DNA of 64,000 nucleotides from Simplicispira lacusdiani (GTDB taxonomy: Bacteria; Pseudomonadota; Gammaproteobacteria; Burkholderiales; Burkholderiaceae_C), in contig NZ_QXGR01000007.1 of assembly GCF_003604195.1 (NCBI RefSeq), positions 62,001-126,000 on the forward strand, in the 5' to 3' direction. How positions within the stretch are numbered: position 1 is the stretch's first letter; every line of letters begins with the position of its first letter. The position numbers were made by a program, and so were the translations under genes. Shown here piece by piece: positions 1 through 8,223 of the stretch. The notes under the pieces were generated by a model. That model was not told where the DNA came from, made no database searches, and was given only the letters and a program-made list of their open reading frames with translations.

Positions 1-255
1 GCGCAGGTCCTGCAGGGCGGTCATCATGGGCACGCCCGCGCGCAGCAGCATCTGGACGTGGAACAGCAGGTTGATGAGCTCGCGCGTGGGCAGGCCCGCC
101 GTGCGCACCGCGCGGCGCCGCACCTCGCTGGCGCGGATGAGCGAAAGCCCCGCCGCGCGCAGCTGCGCCTGCATGTCGGCCAGATGCAGGGCCGTGACAT
201 CGCCCTTGACGACCTCGCCCGCGGCGTTGATGGCACGGTAACGGAATCTGGCCAT
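1..255 (-). CDS. mshG: GspF/MshG-type pilus inner-membrane platform protein (partial)
   Basis: Only the first 85 codons are in the window; the gene runs off the left edge. The N-terminus starts MARFRYRAINAAGEVVKG, the usual opening of GspF/PilC family platform proteins (an R-Y-x-A-x-x-x-x-G-x-x-x-x-G pattern), followed by an LHLADMQAQLRAAGLSLI segment and the start of the first cytoplasmic four-helix domain (LINLLFHVQMLLRAGVPM). Such proteins sit in the inner membrane and couple the assembly ATPase to pilin extraction. The start lies 3 bases after the stop of the ATPase gene, and E followed by G is the order in MSHA loci. The mshG name rests on that context; the sequence itself only shows the GspF family. 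Confidence 0.85.
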   Translation of the reverse strand, partial: MARFRYRAINAAGEVVKGDVTALHLADMQAQLRAAGLSLIRASEVRRRAVRTAGLPTRELINLLFHVQMLLRAGVPMMTALQDLR

Positions 256-258
256 GCC

Positions 259-1992
259 CTACCCTGCCAGCCTCACGGTCAGGTCGACCACGCGGCCCAC
301 CTCTTCGATGCTGGTGATGCCTTCGAGCACGCGGCGCAGGCCGTCCTCGGCGATGGGTGTGAAACCCTGGGCCAGCGCATGGGCCGACAGCTCGCCCAGC
401 GAGGCATTGCGGGTGATGAGTTCATCGAGGCTGCTGTCCATGCGCAGCAGTTCCATGATGGCCAGGCGGCCCTTGTAGCTCTGGAAGCCGCAGGCCTCGC
501 AGCCGCCGGCATGGGGGCGGTAGATGGTGCGGCCCAGGGCCTGGTCGCCCAGCACGCGCGCCTCGATGCTCCCCGGCGCCACCTCGACGGGTTCGCGGCA
601 GTGCGTGCACAGGCGGCGCAGCAGGCGCTGGGCGATGATGCCGATGATGTTGCCGGCCATCACCTCGGGCGAGACGCCCAGGTCCTTGATGCGCTGGAAA
701 CTGCGCAGGGCCGAATTGGTGTGCAGGGTGGTGAACACCTGGTGGCCCGTCATGGCGGCGCGGAAGGCCATCTCGGCGGTGTCCTTGTCGCGCACCTCGC
801 CCACGAGGATGATGTCCGGGTCCTGGCGCATCAGCGAGCGCACGCCGTCGGAGAAGTCGATCTTGCTGCCGTCGGCGATGGAGGTCTGCCGGATGCGCGT
901 GATGGGGTACTCCACCGGGTCTTCCAGCGTCATGATGTTGACGCTTTCCTCGTTCATGTGGCTGAGGACGGAATACAGCGTGGTGGTCTTGCCCGAGCCC
1001 GTCGGCCCGGTCACGAGGATGATGCCCTCGGGGCGCGCCAGCATCAGGTTGAGGATGTCGTACTGCCGGTCGGTCAGGCCCAGCTTGTCATAGTCCACGA
1101 TGCCGCGCTTGGCATCGAGCACGCGCAGCACGAAGTTCTCGCCATGGATGGTGGGCTGCACGGCGGCGCGGAAATCCACGTTGCGCCCGCCGATCGAGAG
1201 CGACACGCGGCCGTCCTGCGGCGCGCGGCTTTCGGCGATGTTCATGCCCGCCACCAGCTTGAGGCGCACCAGCATGCCGGCCCAGTAGCGCCCGTGCAGC
1301 ACCCGCACCTGGCGCAGCACGCCGTCGATGCGGTAGCGGATGCGCAGGAACTGGCCTTCGGGCTCGAAGTGGATGTCCGAGGCGAGCTTGTGCACCCCAT
1401 CCGACAGCAGCGCATCGACCAGGCGCACCACCGGGTGGCTGTAACCGCCCTGCCCCTGTGTGAGCGAGGCCATGTCGATCTGGCCGGTCTCGATCTCGTG
1501 GATGATGCCGTCGATCGACAGCTCGTAGCCGTAGAACTGGTCGATGGCGCCCAGCACGTCGGCCGCGCTGGCCAGGCGCCAGGAAATGTTGACCCCCAGG
1601 CCCACATGGGCGCGGATCTGGTCGGCAGCGATGATGTCGTTGGGCTTGGGGCTGGCCAGCACCAGCTTCTGCGTTTCGGGCGTGAACGACACCGGGAACA
1701 CCTGGAAGCGGCTGGCCATGGCCTTGGGCAGGCGCTGCAGGGCCTCGGGGTCGGCCAGCACCGTCTGCAGCAGGATGGTCTGCTGGCCCAGGGTCTGGCC
1801 CAGGGCCTCGCGCATGGCCTCCTCGGTCACGAAGCCCAGCGCGATCAGCGCGTCGCCGAGCTGCTTACCGGTCTTCTTCTGTTCGAGCAGGGCGATCTGG
1901 ATCTGGTCGGCCGACACCAGGCCCATGTGCTGCAAGCGGTCGCCCAGGCGCATGGCCGGGCGCGCAGCGGCCGCGGATTGGGGTTCGGTCAT
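259..1992 (-). CDS. mshE: MSHA-type pilus assembly ATPase with c-di-GMP-type MshEN domain
   Basis: 577 aa GspE/PilB-family hexameric ATPase that powers pilus assembly at the inner membrane. Residues ~15-53 match the MshEN c-di-GMP-binding pattern: R-L-G-x-x-L-x-x-x-G-L at the front and L-G-x-x-L-x-x-x-G about 30 residues later. The catalytic part has Walker A GPTGSGKTTT near residue 325, the acidic box EDPVEYP, Walker B-type DPDIILVGEVRD and a His box TTLHTNSA. A zinc tetra-cysteine set (LCTHC ... CEAC) lies near the C-terminus. An upstream in-frame extension is open, but the ATG at 1992 overlaps the stop of the TPR gene by 4 bases (ATGA), which fixes the start. It is co-transcribed with the genes on both sides. 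Confidence 0.9.
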   Translation of the reverse strand: MTEPQSAAAARPAMRLGDRLQHMGLVSADQIQIALLEQKKTGKQLGDALIALGFVTEEAMREALGQTLGQQTILLQTVLADPEALQRLPKAMASRFQVFPVSFTPETQKLVLASPKPNDIIAADQIRAHVGLGVNISWRLASAADVLGAIDQFYGYELSIDGIIHEIETGQIDMASLTQGQGGYSHPVVRLVDALLSDGVHKLASDIHFEPEGQFLRIRYRIDGVLRQVRVLHGRYWAGMLVRLKLVAGMNIAESRAPQDGRVSLSIGGRNVDFRAAVQPTIHGENFVLRVLDAKRGIVDYDKLGLTDRQYDILNLMLARPEGIILVTGPTGSGKTTTLYSVLSHMNEESVNIMTLEDPVEYPITRIRQTSIADGSKIDFSDGVRSLMRQDPDIILVGEVRDKDTAEMAFRAAMTGHQVFTTLHTNSALRSFQRIKDLGVSPEVMAGNIIGIIAQRLLRRLCTHCREPVEVAPGSIEARVLGDQALGRTIYRPHAGGCEACGFQSYKGRLAIMELLRMDSSLDELITRNASLGELSAHALAQGFTPIAEDGLRRVLEGITSIEEVGRVVDLTVRLAG

Positions 1993-3296
1993 TGGGACAA
2001 CAGCTCCTGCAATTCGGCCTGACGGTACTCGATGGATTTCACCGGAATGCCCGCGCCGCCGAGCTGCAAGGCCTGACGGTACAGGCGCAGCGCCTCGGCG
2101 TAGCGGCGCGACTGGTCGAGCGCTACCGCCAGGTTGTAGGCGTAGGCGGCCTGCTCGGGCGCGAGCGACTGCGCCAGCGTGAGCGGCCCCAGCGCCTCGG
2201 CCCAGCGGCCCTGACGGCCCAGCAGGTTGCCCAGCGCGGCCTGCGCGGCCGCGTCGCGCGGACGGGCCTGCACCCATTCCTGCAGACGGCTTTCGGCGGT
2301 GGCGGGGTCGGACTCGGACAGGATGGCCAGCAGCCCCGTGCGCGCGGTGGCGTTGTCGGGCCACAGCTGCAGGCTGCGCTGGTAGGCCGCCCAGGCCTCC
2401 TGCAGCTGCTTCTGGCGATGCAGGGCCACGGCCAGCCCCAGGGTGGCATCGGGATCGTCGGGCCGCTCGGCCAACACCTGGCGGTACAGCGCTTGCGCCC
2501 GTGCGGCATCGCCCTGGCCCAGGGCGGCCCAGGCGTCCTGCAGGTGGCGCTGCGCCAGCGAGCGCACCAGTGCTGGCGCGGCCGGCGCCGCCGCAGGGCG
2601 GGGCCGCCCCGGCGCCACGGCATCACGGCCTGCTGGCGCCGTCCGCTCCGGGGCGCCGGACTCGGCGCCCCCAGGGCCCTGGGGCGCGGACACGGCGGCG
2701 GCACGCTCGGCAGCGGACAGTTTGGCGCGCGCCGACACGGCTTCGGATGCCGGCTTGCGGGTGACCGGCGCCAGTGGCTCCGGGGCCGCCACCACGGCGG
2801 GGGCCGGAGCAGGCACGGCCGGTGCCGCCACGGAGGCCGCGGACTCGGCCGGCAAGGGCGCGGCCTGGGTTTCGGCGGCCTGCGCCGCGCCAGCCTCCGA
2901 AGCGGCCTCGGCGGGGCCGGGCTCCGGCGGCGCCGCCACAGGCGCGACCGGCGGCAGCGCCACCGCCATGAGGCCGCCCTGGCTGGCCTGCCAATAGTTC
3001 CAGCCCAACCAGGAAACCACCGACAACGCCAGCCCGGCCAGCAGCCCGAACACCATGCGGCGCGTGCGCGCCCGGGGGTCGGACGCGGCGGCGGCATGCA
3101 CCATGGTGTGCGCGGCTTCCCGCGCCGCGGCAGCGGCCGGCGCGGGGCGCGCGGGCTGTGGCTGGGTGGCTTCTGGAGCGGGCGGCGGGGGCGCCACTGG
3201 CTCCGGAGCCTGGGTGACCGGTGCGGCATCATCGGCCGGGGCCAGCGACAGCGGGCGCTGCTCGCTGCGCTTCAAGGCATCGAGCAACAGGCTCAC
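1989..3296 (-). CDS. MshN-like bitopic TPR protein of the pilus locus
   Basis: 435 aa. It begins MSLLLDALKRSEQRP, the short N-terminal signature of bitopic GspB/MshN-like secretion proteins. A ~75-residue Pro/Ala-rich segment is followed by one membrane helix (about residues 83-101, VFGLLAGLALSVVSWLGW) and a long Ala/Pro-rich periplasmic linker. The last ~180 residues are tetratricopeptide repeats (QALYRQVLAERPDDPDATLGLAVA, split here as QALYRQVLAERPDDPDA then TLGLAVA; and ALRLYRQALQLGG). It overlaps mshL by 4 bases upstream and mshE by 4 bases downstream, so it is inside the operon. MshN is the TPR member of MSHA loci. The low-complexity linker prevents a confident orthology call, so no symbol is given. 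Confidence 0.8.
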   Translation of the reverse strand: MSLLLDALKRSEQRPLSLAPADDAAPVTQAPEPVAPPPPAPEATQPQPARPAPAAAAAREAAHTMVHAAAASDPRARTRRMVFGLLAGLALSVVSWLGWNYWQASQGGLMAVALPPVAPVAAPPEPGPAEAASEAGAAQAAETQAAPLPAESAASVAAPAVPAPAPAVVAAPEPLAPVTRKPASEAVSARAKLSAAERAAAVSAPQGPGGAESGAPERTAPAGRDAVAPGRPRPAAAPAAPALVRSLAQRHLQDAWAALGQGDAARAQALYRQVLAERPDDPDATLGLAVALHRQKQLQEAWAAYQRSLQLWPDNATARTGLLAILSESDPATAESRLQEWVQARPRDAAAQAALGNLLGRQGRWAEALGPLTLAQSLAPEQAAYAYNLAVALDQSRRYAEALRLYRQALQLGGAGIPVKSIEYRQAELQELLSQ

Positions 3297-5182
3297 CGCA
3301 CGCTCCTTTCCGCCGGCGCGTAGGCGGGCGCGTTCTGCGGACGCTCGGGCATGGCGCGCAGAGCCTCGCTCAGGTGGGGCTCGAAAGCCTGGTGGTCCCC
3401 CGCCAGGCTGGCATGCTGGACCACGGTGGGCCGCAGGAAGATGACCAGCTCGCTCTTGGCACTGCTGCGCTTCTTGTACTTGAACAGATCCCCCAGCAAG
3501 GGCACGCTGCCCACGCCCGGCGTCTGGTCGGTGCTGCCCGCCACGTCTTCGCGCATCAGTCCCCCCAGCACCGCCGTGTCGCCCGAGCGCACCTTGATGA
3601 CGGACTCCAGCTCGCGTGTTTGGATCTGCGGGATGCGGCTGGAAACCTCGTTCACGGTCATGCCCCCGGCACGCGCCTGCGCCAGGTAGATGGGCACGGC
3701 AGGATCCTCCACGTAGCCCACCACGCGCGACAGCGTGGGCCGCAGGATCAGCGTGACCTGGTCGCCGTCGCCCACCTGGGGCATGACGTTCATGACGAAG
3801 CCAACCGACACCGTGTTGGGCGTGGAGGTCAGCGTGAAGGTCGCCGGCGACGTCCCCGTTCCCGGCGTGTAGTTGGCCGAGAGGGTGAAATACACCAAGT
3901 CCTCGGTCACCTTGAGCAGGGCCGCCTGGTTGTTGAGCGCGCTGATCTTGGGACTGGAGAGCACCTTGGTGTTGCCGAACGACTCCAGCAGCCGCAGGGC
4001 CATGCCGATCTGCGTCAGCCCGCCACTGGCGCTGGTGTACGAGGGCGTGATGGAGGCCATGCTCGGAATGACGCCGCCCACCGGCACGCCCGAAGGCAAG
4101 GAGCTGCCCGTGGGGCCGAGCTGCAACATGGGCAGGCCACGGCGCAGCACCGTCCAGTTGATGCCCTGCTGGTATTCGTCGGACAGGTTCACCTCGACGA
4201 TGGTGGCCTCGATCATGACCTGGCGGCCCGCGCTGAGCATCACCCGGTCCATGAACTCGCGCACCCGCATGTGCTGGCGGTAGGTGGCGCGCACCGAGAT
4301 CACGCCGGTCTCGGGGTTGGCGATGACCGAGGCCGACTCGCGAAAGCGTGCGGGCGCGGCCGTGGGCACCGGCGCCACGGGCGCCGCTGGCGCGGCATTC
4401 GACGCGCCGGGGGCCGCCGAGGCCGGCACCACGGGCGCGGGAATCACGGGAGCGGCCGGAGCGGGCGCTGCACCGGCGGCAGCGGCATCAGCGCCCTCGG
4501 GCAGCAGCTTGTCGGTCTCGCGCAGCAGATCGCGGATGTTCTGCGTGAGCGTTTCCCAGAATTTGTTGTTCGACGTGTTGGCCAGGGAACTGCTGGAACT
4601 GTTGCCAGCACCCGTCCCCCCGCCGCCGGCCCGCGAAATGCTGGTGCTGGCGGCCACCTCGCTGCGCGCCTCGCGCGCGACGTTCGGGTAGTCCACCCGG
4701 TAGTGGCGCAGCACGGGCGAATCGGGCATGACGAACAGGTTGCGCCCCTCCATCTCGTAGCGCATGTTCACCTGCAGGGCCGCGCGGTCGAGGATCTCGG
4801 GCAGGGTCTGGTCGATGGCGTTGATGCTCACGGTGCCCGCCAGGTCGGGATGCACATCGAGGTTCAGGCGCGCATCGCGGGCCACGGCGAACAGCAGGTT
4901 GCGGATGTCCACGTTGTGCACGCTGACCGAGAACTGATCGGCGCGCGTGCGCCCCGGGCTGGGCGGCGGGGGCAGCAGCGGTGCATCGACCAGCGCGGGC
5001 GGCTTGCCCTGGGCCACGGCCTCGGGGCGCAGGTGGCCGGCGCCCGGCAGCGGCGGCGTGGCCGCGCAACCCGCCAGGACCAATGCCAGAACGATCGCCG
5101 ATGGGGTGCGGACCGGCGAACGGCCGCACCGTGGGATGGGCTGTGGGAAAGCTTGGGGCGTCATGCGGGAAATGCGGTTCAT
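3293..5182 (-). CDS. mshL: MSHA-type pilus secretin MshL
   Basis: 629 aa outer-membrane secretin that forms the pilus exit pore. A signal peptide ends in a lipobox-like LALVLAGC near residue 38, so it is probably a lipoprotein. An N-domain (FSVSVHNVDIRNLLFAVARD) precedes a Gly/Ser/Ala-rich insert at ~190-270. The secretin core follows: VMIEATIVEVNLSDEYQQGI, a VLSSPKISALNNQAALLKV stretch, and the C-terminal signature TRELESVIKVRSGDTAVLGG with PLLGDLFKYK. The start ATG overlaps the mshM stop by 4 bases; the end overlaps the TPR gene start. In the gene order of the Vibrio MSHA locus L precedes M, whereas here M precedes L. Confidence 0.9.
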   Translation of the reverse strand: MNRISRMTPQAFPQPIPRCGRSPVRTPSAIVLALVLAGCAATPPLPGAGHLRPEAVAQGKPPALVDAPLLPPPPSPGRTRADQFSVSVHNVDIRNLLFAVARDARLNLDVHPDLAGTVSINAIDQTLPEILDRAALQVNMRYEMEGRNLFVMPDSPVLRHYRVDYPNVAREARSEVAASTSISRAGGGGTGAGNSSSSSLANTSNNKFWETLTQNIRDLLRETDKLLPEGADAAAAGAAPAPAAPVIPAPVVPASAAPGASNAAPAAPVAPVPTAAPARFRESASVIANPETGVISVRATYRQHMRVREFMDRVMLSAGRQVMIEATIVEVNLSDEYQQGINWTVLRRGLPMLQLGPTGSSLPSGVPVGGVIPSMASITPSYTSASGGLTQIGMALRLLESFGNTKVLSSPKISALNNQAALLKVTEDLVYFTLSANYTPGTGTSPATFTLTSTPNTVSVGFVMNVMPQVGDGDQVTLILRPTLSRVVGYVEDPAVPIYLAQARAGGMTVNEVSSRIPQIQTRELESVIKVRSGDTAVLGGLMREDVAGSTDQTPGVGSVPLLGDLFKYKKRSSAKSELVIFLRPTVVQHASLAGDHQAFEPHLSEALRAMPERPQNAPAYAPAERSVR

Positions 5183-6702
5183 GTGGGCGCGCGCTCAGGG
5201 TAAGACTCGGTGCGCAGGCGGTCCAGGGTCCGGACCAGGGGGCGTCTGGCCTTCATCGGGGCCGAAAACTGCTGCAGGGCCTGCACGGCCTGCTCGCGGG
5301 AGGCATAGCGGCCGGCGTAGACCGCCCAGAGCCCGGGACGGCCAGCCTGCGGTGCGTACTGCCGGTCCTGCACCCAGGCCTCGCCCGCCTCGCGGGCCTG
5401 CTCCAGCAGGCGCTGGGCTCCAGCGGCATCAGCGGCCAGGCCGATCTGCAGGACGCGGAAATCCTGCGCCGGATCGTCGAACACGCTGCGGGTGTGCAGC
5501 ACCGCTTCGCGCAGCGCCAGGGGAAGCTGGGCATAGCGTTCGGCCAGCGCCGTGGCGGACCCGGCTGCGGGAGGCGTGGCGGGCACCACTGCTGCTGGTG
5601 CTGCCGCAGGCTCCGGGGGCTGCAGGGCCGCCGCGCTGGCGGGCGCACCGGGGAGGGTGGGCACGGCGGCGCTATCACCACTGGCCGCCGCGACGGGGGG
5701 CGGAGCCACGGGCAGCGCGGCGCTGGCCGCTGCCGGCACGGGCGCGGCGGCGGCCGGTGTCGGCACTTGCACGGGCGCGGCACGCTGGCCCAGGCCATAG
5801 CCTACCGCCCCTCCAGCGCTCAGGCCCGCCAGGCCCAGCGCCAGCCAGAGCAGCGGCCGCAGGCCCCTGCGCGGCCCTGGCGCGGCAGGCGCCCCCGCCC
5901 TGAATTCAGCCACGGCGCGCCGCACATGCGCGCGCCCGATCTGGCGCGCCCCCTGCGCGAAGGCCGCGAGCAAGGCCTTGTCGGCCAGCAGGTGAATAGC
6001 GCGAATGCGCCCGCCCGAGGCATCCACCAACTGGCGCTGTGCCCGGGGTTCGAACAGCGCACCGCCCTGCCAGCCCGCGCGGCGCAGGCGGTGGTCGATG
6101 TAGGCGGCGGCGTCGGGGGCGTTGAGCGGCCGCAGGTCGAAGCGGTGCACCACGCGGTCGCGGACCTGGCGCAGGCGGGGCTGGGCCAGCAGGGTGTCGA
6201 GTTCAGGCTGCCCGAACAGCACGATCTGCAGCAGCTTGCGCTGCGCCGTCTCCAGGTTGGACAGGAGCTTGACCTCTTCGAGCGACTCGGGCGGCATGGC
6301 CTGCGCCTCATCGATGAGCACGACCGCGCGGCGGCCCTGGGCGTGGCGCTCCAGCAGCGCGGCCTGGATGGACAGCACCAGCGGCTGGCCCGCAGGCACC
6401 GCGAGGCCCCAGTCGGCCACCAGGGATTGCAGGATCTCGCGCGGCCCGAAGGAGGGGTTGGCCAGGTAGACCAGATCGACCCGGTCGCGCGGCAGGCGCT
6501 CGGCCAGCATGCGGCACAGCATGGTCTTGCCGCTGCCCACCTCGCCCACCACGGTGATGATGCCGTCGTCGTCGAGAACGGCATGGTGCAGCGCTTCCAG
6601 GATGGCGCCCCGCGCCTGCCCCTCGAAGAAGAATTTGCCGTTGGGCGTGATGCCAAACGGAGCCTCACTCAGCCGGAAATGCTCAAGGTAGAGGGAAGAC
6701 AA
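5179..6702 (-). CDS. mshM: ExeA/MshM-type AAA ATPase with C-terminal SPOR-like domain
   Basis: 507 aa. The N-terminal ~270 residues are an ExeA/GspA-like AAA+ ATPase: it opens with YLEHFRLSEAPFGITPN, has Walker A GEVGSGKTM and Walker B VVLIDEAQAM. A single membrane helix (PLLWLALGLAGLSAGGAVGYG) leads to an Ala/Pro-rich periplasmic linker and a C-terminal SPOR-like region (GLWAVYAGRYASREQAVQAL), which suggests peptidoglycan contact during secretin insertion. The start read here is TTG, with only a weak purine-rich stretch (AAAAG) upstream and no good ATG nearby. It is the first gene of the msh operon. The AT-rich 6703-6800 stretch upstream, unlike its surroundings, presumably holds the operon promoter, but I could not fix a -35/-10 pair. 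Confidence 0.85.
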   Translation of the reverse strand: MSSLYLEHFRLSEAPFGITPNGKFFFEGQARGAILEALHHAVLDDDGIITVVGEVGSGKTMLCRMLAERLPRDRVDLVYLANPSFGPREILQSLVADWGLAVPAGQPLVLSIQAALLERHAQGRRAVVLIDEAQAMPPESLEEVKLLSNLETAQRKLLQIVLFGQPELDTLLAQPRLRQVRDRVVHRFDLRPLNAPDAAAYIDHRLRRAGWQGGALFEPRAQRQLVDASGGRIRAIHLLADKALLAAFAQGARQIGRAHVRRAVAEFRAGAPAAPGPRRGLRPLLWLALGLAGLSAGGAVGYGLGQRAAPVQVPTPAAAAPVPAAASAALPVAPPPVAAASGDSAAVPTLPGAPASAAALQPPEPAAAPAAVVPATPPAAGSATALAERYAQLPLALREAVLHTRSVFDDPAQDFRVLQIGLAADAAGAQRLLEQAREAGEAWVQDRQYAPQAGRPGLWAVYAGRYASREQAVQALQQFSAPMKARRPLVRTLDRLRTESYPERAPT

Positions 6703-6849
6703 CGCAAATTCTTTTCAAATCAACGGGTTATAGAGAAAACCTATTCAATGATAGTGGAAGGCATGGGTTTTGCATACAAACCGTAACGTTTACCCTGCCC
6801 CACTGTGGCGCGAGCGCCAAAGCGCCGCGCGGCGGGGCGCGGGTCGGCG

Positions 6850-8172
6850 TCAGCCCCGGCGCTGCCAGACGGCGGCAAAGAAGCCGTCGGTCTGGTGGCG
6901 GTGCGGCCACAGGCGCAGGTAGCGGCTGCCGGTTTCGCCGCCGCTGCACAGGCTGGCGGCCTCGGGCACCTTGAGCTGGGCCAGCACGTCACCGGCGTCG
7001 AGCGGTGTGAAGTCGCCGTGCGCTGCGGCGAAAGCCTCGGCGATGGCCTCGTTTTCTTGCGGCAGCACGCTGCAGGTGGCGTACACCAGGCGGCCGCCGG
7101 GCTTGAGCAGGCGGGCGGCGCTCTCCAAAATGGCGGCCTGCTTGACCACCAGTTCTTCCAGCGCCTTGGGTGTCTGGCGCCATTTCAGGTCAGGGTTGCG
7201 GCGCAGCGTGCCCAAGCCCGAGCACGGCGCGTCGACCAGCACGCGGTCGATCTTGCCGGCCAGGCGCTTGACGCGCTCGTCGCGCTCGTGCGCCAGCGCG
7301 GCGGGGTGCACGTTCGATAGGCCGCTGCGGGCCAGCCGGGGCTTGAGCGCGTCGAGCCGGTGCGCCGCCACGTCGAAGGCGTACAGCCGCCCGGTGCTGC
7401 GCATGGCCGCGCCAATGGCCAAGGTCTTGCCACCGGCGCCGGCGCAGAAGTCCACCACCATCTCGCCGCGCTTGGCGTCGAGCAGCAGGGCCAGCAGTTG
7501 CGAGCCCTCGTCCTGCACCTCAATGGCACCGCGCACAAAGGCCGGCACCTTGGCCAGCGCCGGCTTGCCCACGGCGCGCAGGCCCCAGGGGGAGTACGGT
7601 GTTGCTTCTGTTTTGATAGCTGCTTGCGCAAGCTCCTTCTGCACTTCGGCCCGTTTTTCCTTCAAGGCGTTGACGCGCAAATCGAGCGGCGCGCTGGTGG
7701 CCAGCGCCTGCACCAGGGGCCAGAAATCGCTGCCGAGCTGCTCGCGTAGCGGCTGGGCCAGCCACTCGGGCAGGTTGTGGCGGTGGCGCTCCAGCAGTTC
7801 GCCCTCCTGCACCGCGTCGCACTGGTCGAGCCACTGCTTTTCGCGGTCGTTCAGCGCGCCCTTGAGGAAATCGCGCGGGCCATGCACGGCCTTCGGATTG
7901 GCGCGGCGCGCCTCTTCGTCCTGCCAGTGGGCGAAACCGAGGATGGCCAGGCGCCGCTCCTTCGGGCCCGAGCCCGAGGGCGCCATGTGGTCGAACAGCA
8001 GCTTCTTGCGCAGCACGGTGTAGACCGTCTCGGCCAGGGCCGCGCGCTCGCGCTGGCCCAGGCCCCGGTGGTCGCGGAAGAAGCGGGACACCACGGCATC
8101 GGCCGGGTGTTCGAAAGTGAGGGTGAGCCTGACGAGTTCCGAGCAGGCTTCCAGGAGGGCGTTGGGATGCAT
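6850..8172 (-). CDS. RsmB-like 16S rRNA (cytosine-C5)-methyltransferase
   Basis: 440 aa S-adenosylmethionine-dependent RNA m5C methyltransferase of the RsmB/NOP family. The N-terminal NusB-like helical part (RGLGQRERAALAETVYTVLR) precedes the Rossmann methyltransferase domain. Seen directly: FCAGAGGKTLAIGA (SAM loop), the DAPCSGLGTLRRNPD motif near residue 315 and the catalytic YATCSVLPQENE near residue 364. The two cysteines are the catalytic and release residues of this family. A short AT-richer segment (AQAAIKTEATPYSP, nucleotides ~7604-7640) matches the in-frame short repeat family described in the findings. The start has no Shine-Dalgarno but has an extended -10-like TGGGACAAT 7 bases upstream. 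Whether it is RsmB itself or a paralogue cannot be settled here. Confidence 0.88.
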   Translation of the reverse strand: MHPNALLEACSELVRLTLTFEHPADAVVSRFFRDHRGLGQRERAALAETVYTVLRKKLLFDHMAPSGSGPKERRLAILGFAHWQDEEARRANPKAVHGPRDFLKGALNDREKQWLDQCDAVQEGELLERHRHNLPEWLAQPLREQLGSDFWPLVQALATSAPLDLRVNALKEKRAEVQKELAQAAIKTEATPYSPWGLRAVGKPALAKVPAFVRGAIEVQDEGSQLLALLLDAKRGEMVVDFCAGAGGKTLAIGAAMRSTGRLYAFDVAAHRLDALKPRLARSGLSNVHPAALAHERDERVKRLAGKIDRVLVDAPCSGLGTLRRNPDLKWRQTPKALEELVVKQAAILESAARLLKPGGRLVYATCSVLPQENEAIAEAFAAAHGDFTPLDAGDVLAQLKVPEAASLCSGGETGSRYLRLWPHRHQTDGFFAAVWQRRG

Positions 8173-8179
8173 GGGCCCG

Positions 8180-8188
8180 ATTGTCCCA
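8180..8188 (-). promoter_or_regulatory. Extended -10 element, probable leaderless promoter of the RsmB-like gene
   Basis: On the minus strand TGG-GACAAT (TG at the extended -10 position) ends 7 bases before the ATG at 8172. Transcription would start at or within a base or two of the start codon. No clear -35 is visible. Confidence 0.4.
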
Positions 8189-8223
8189 TCCCCGGCCTGG
8201 GCCCGGCTACGCGCCCGGGCCGG

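Noticed and set aside
3221..5203. Long plus-strand frame opposite mshL
   Set aside because: Antisense shadow of a secretin with full family signatures; no ribosome-binding site or motif of its own.
6703..6849. A precise sigma-70 promoter for the msh operon
   Set aside because: AT-rich hexamers such as TATAAC, TATCAT and TTGTAT are present, but none forms a pair with 16-18 base spacing.
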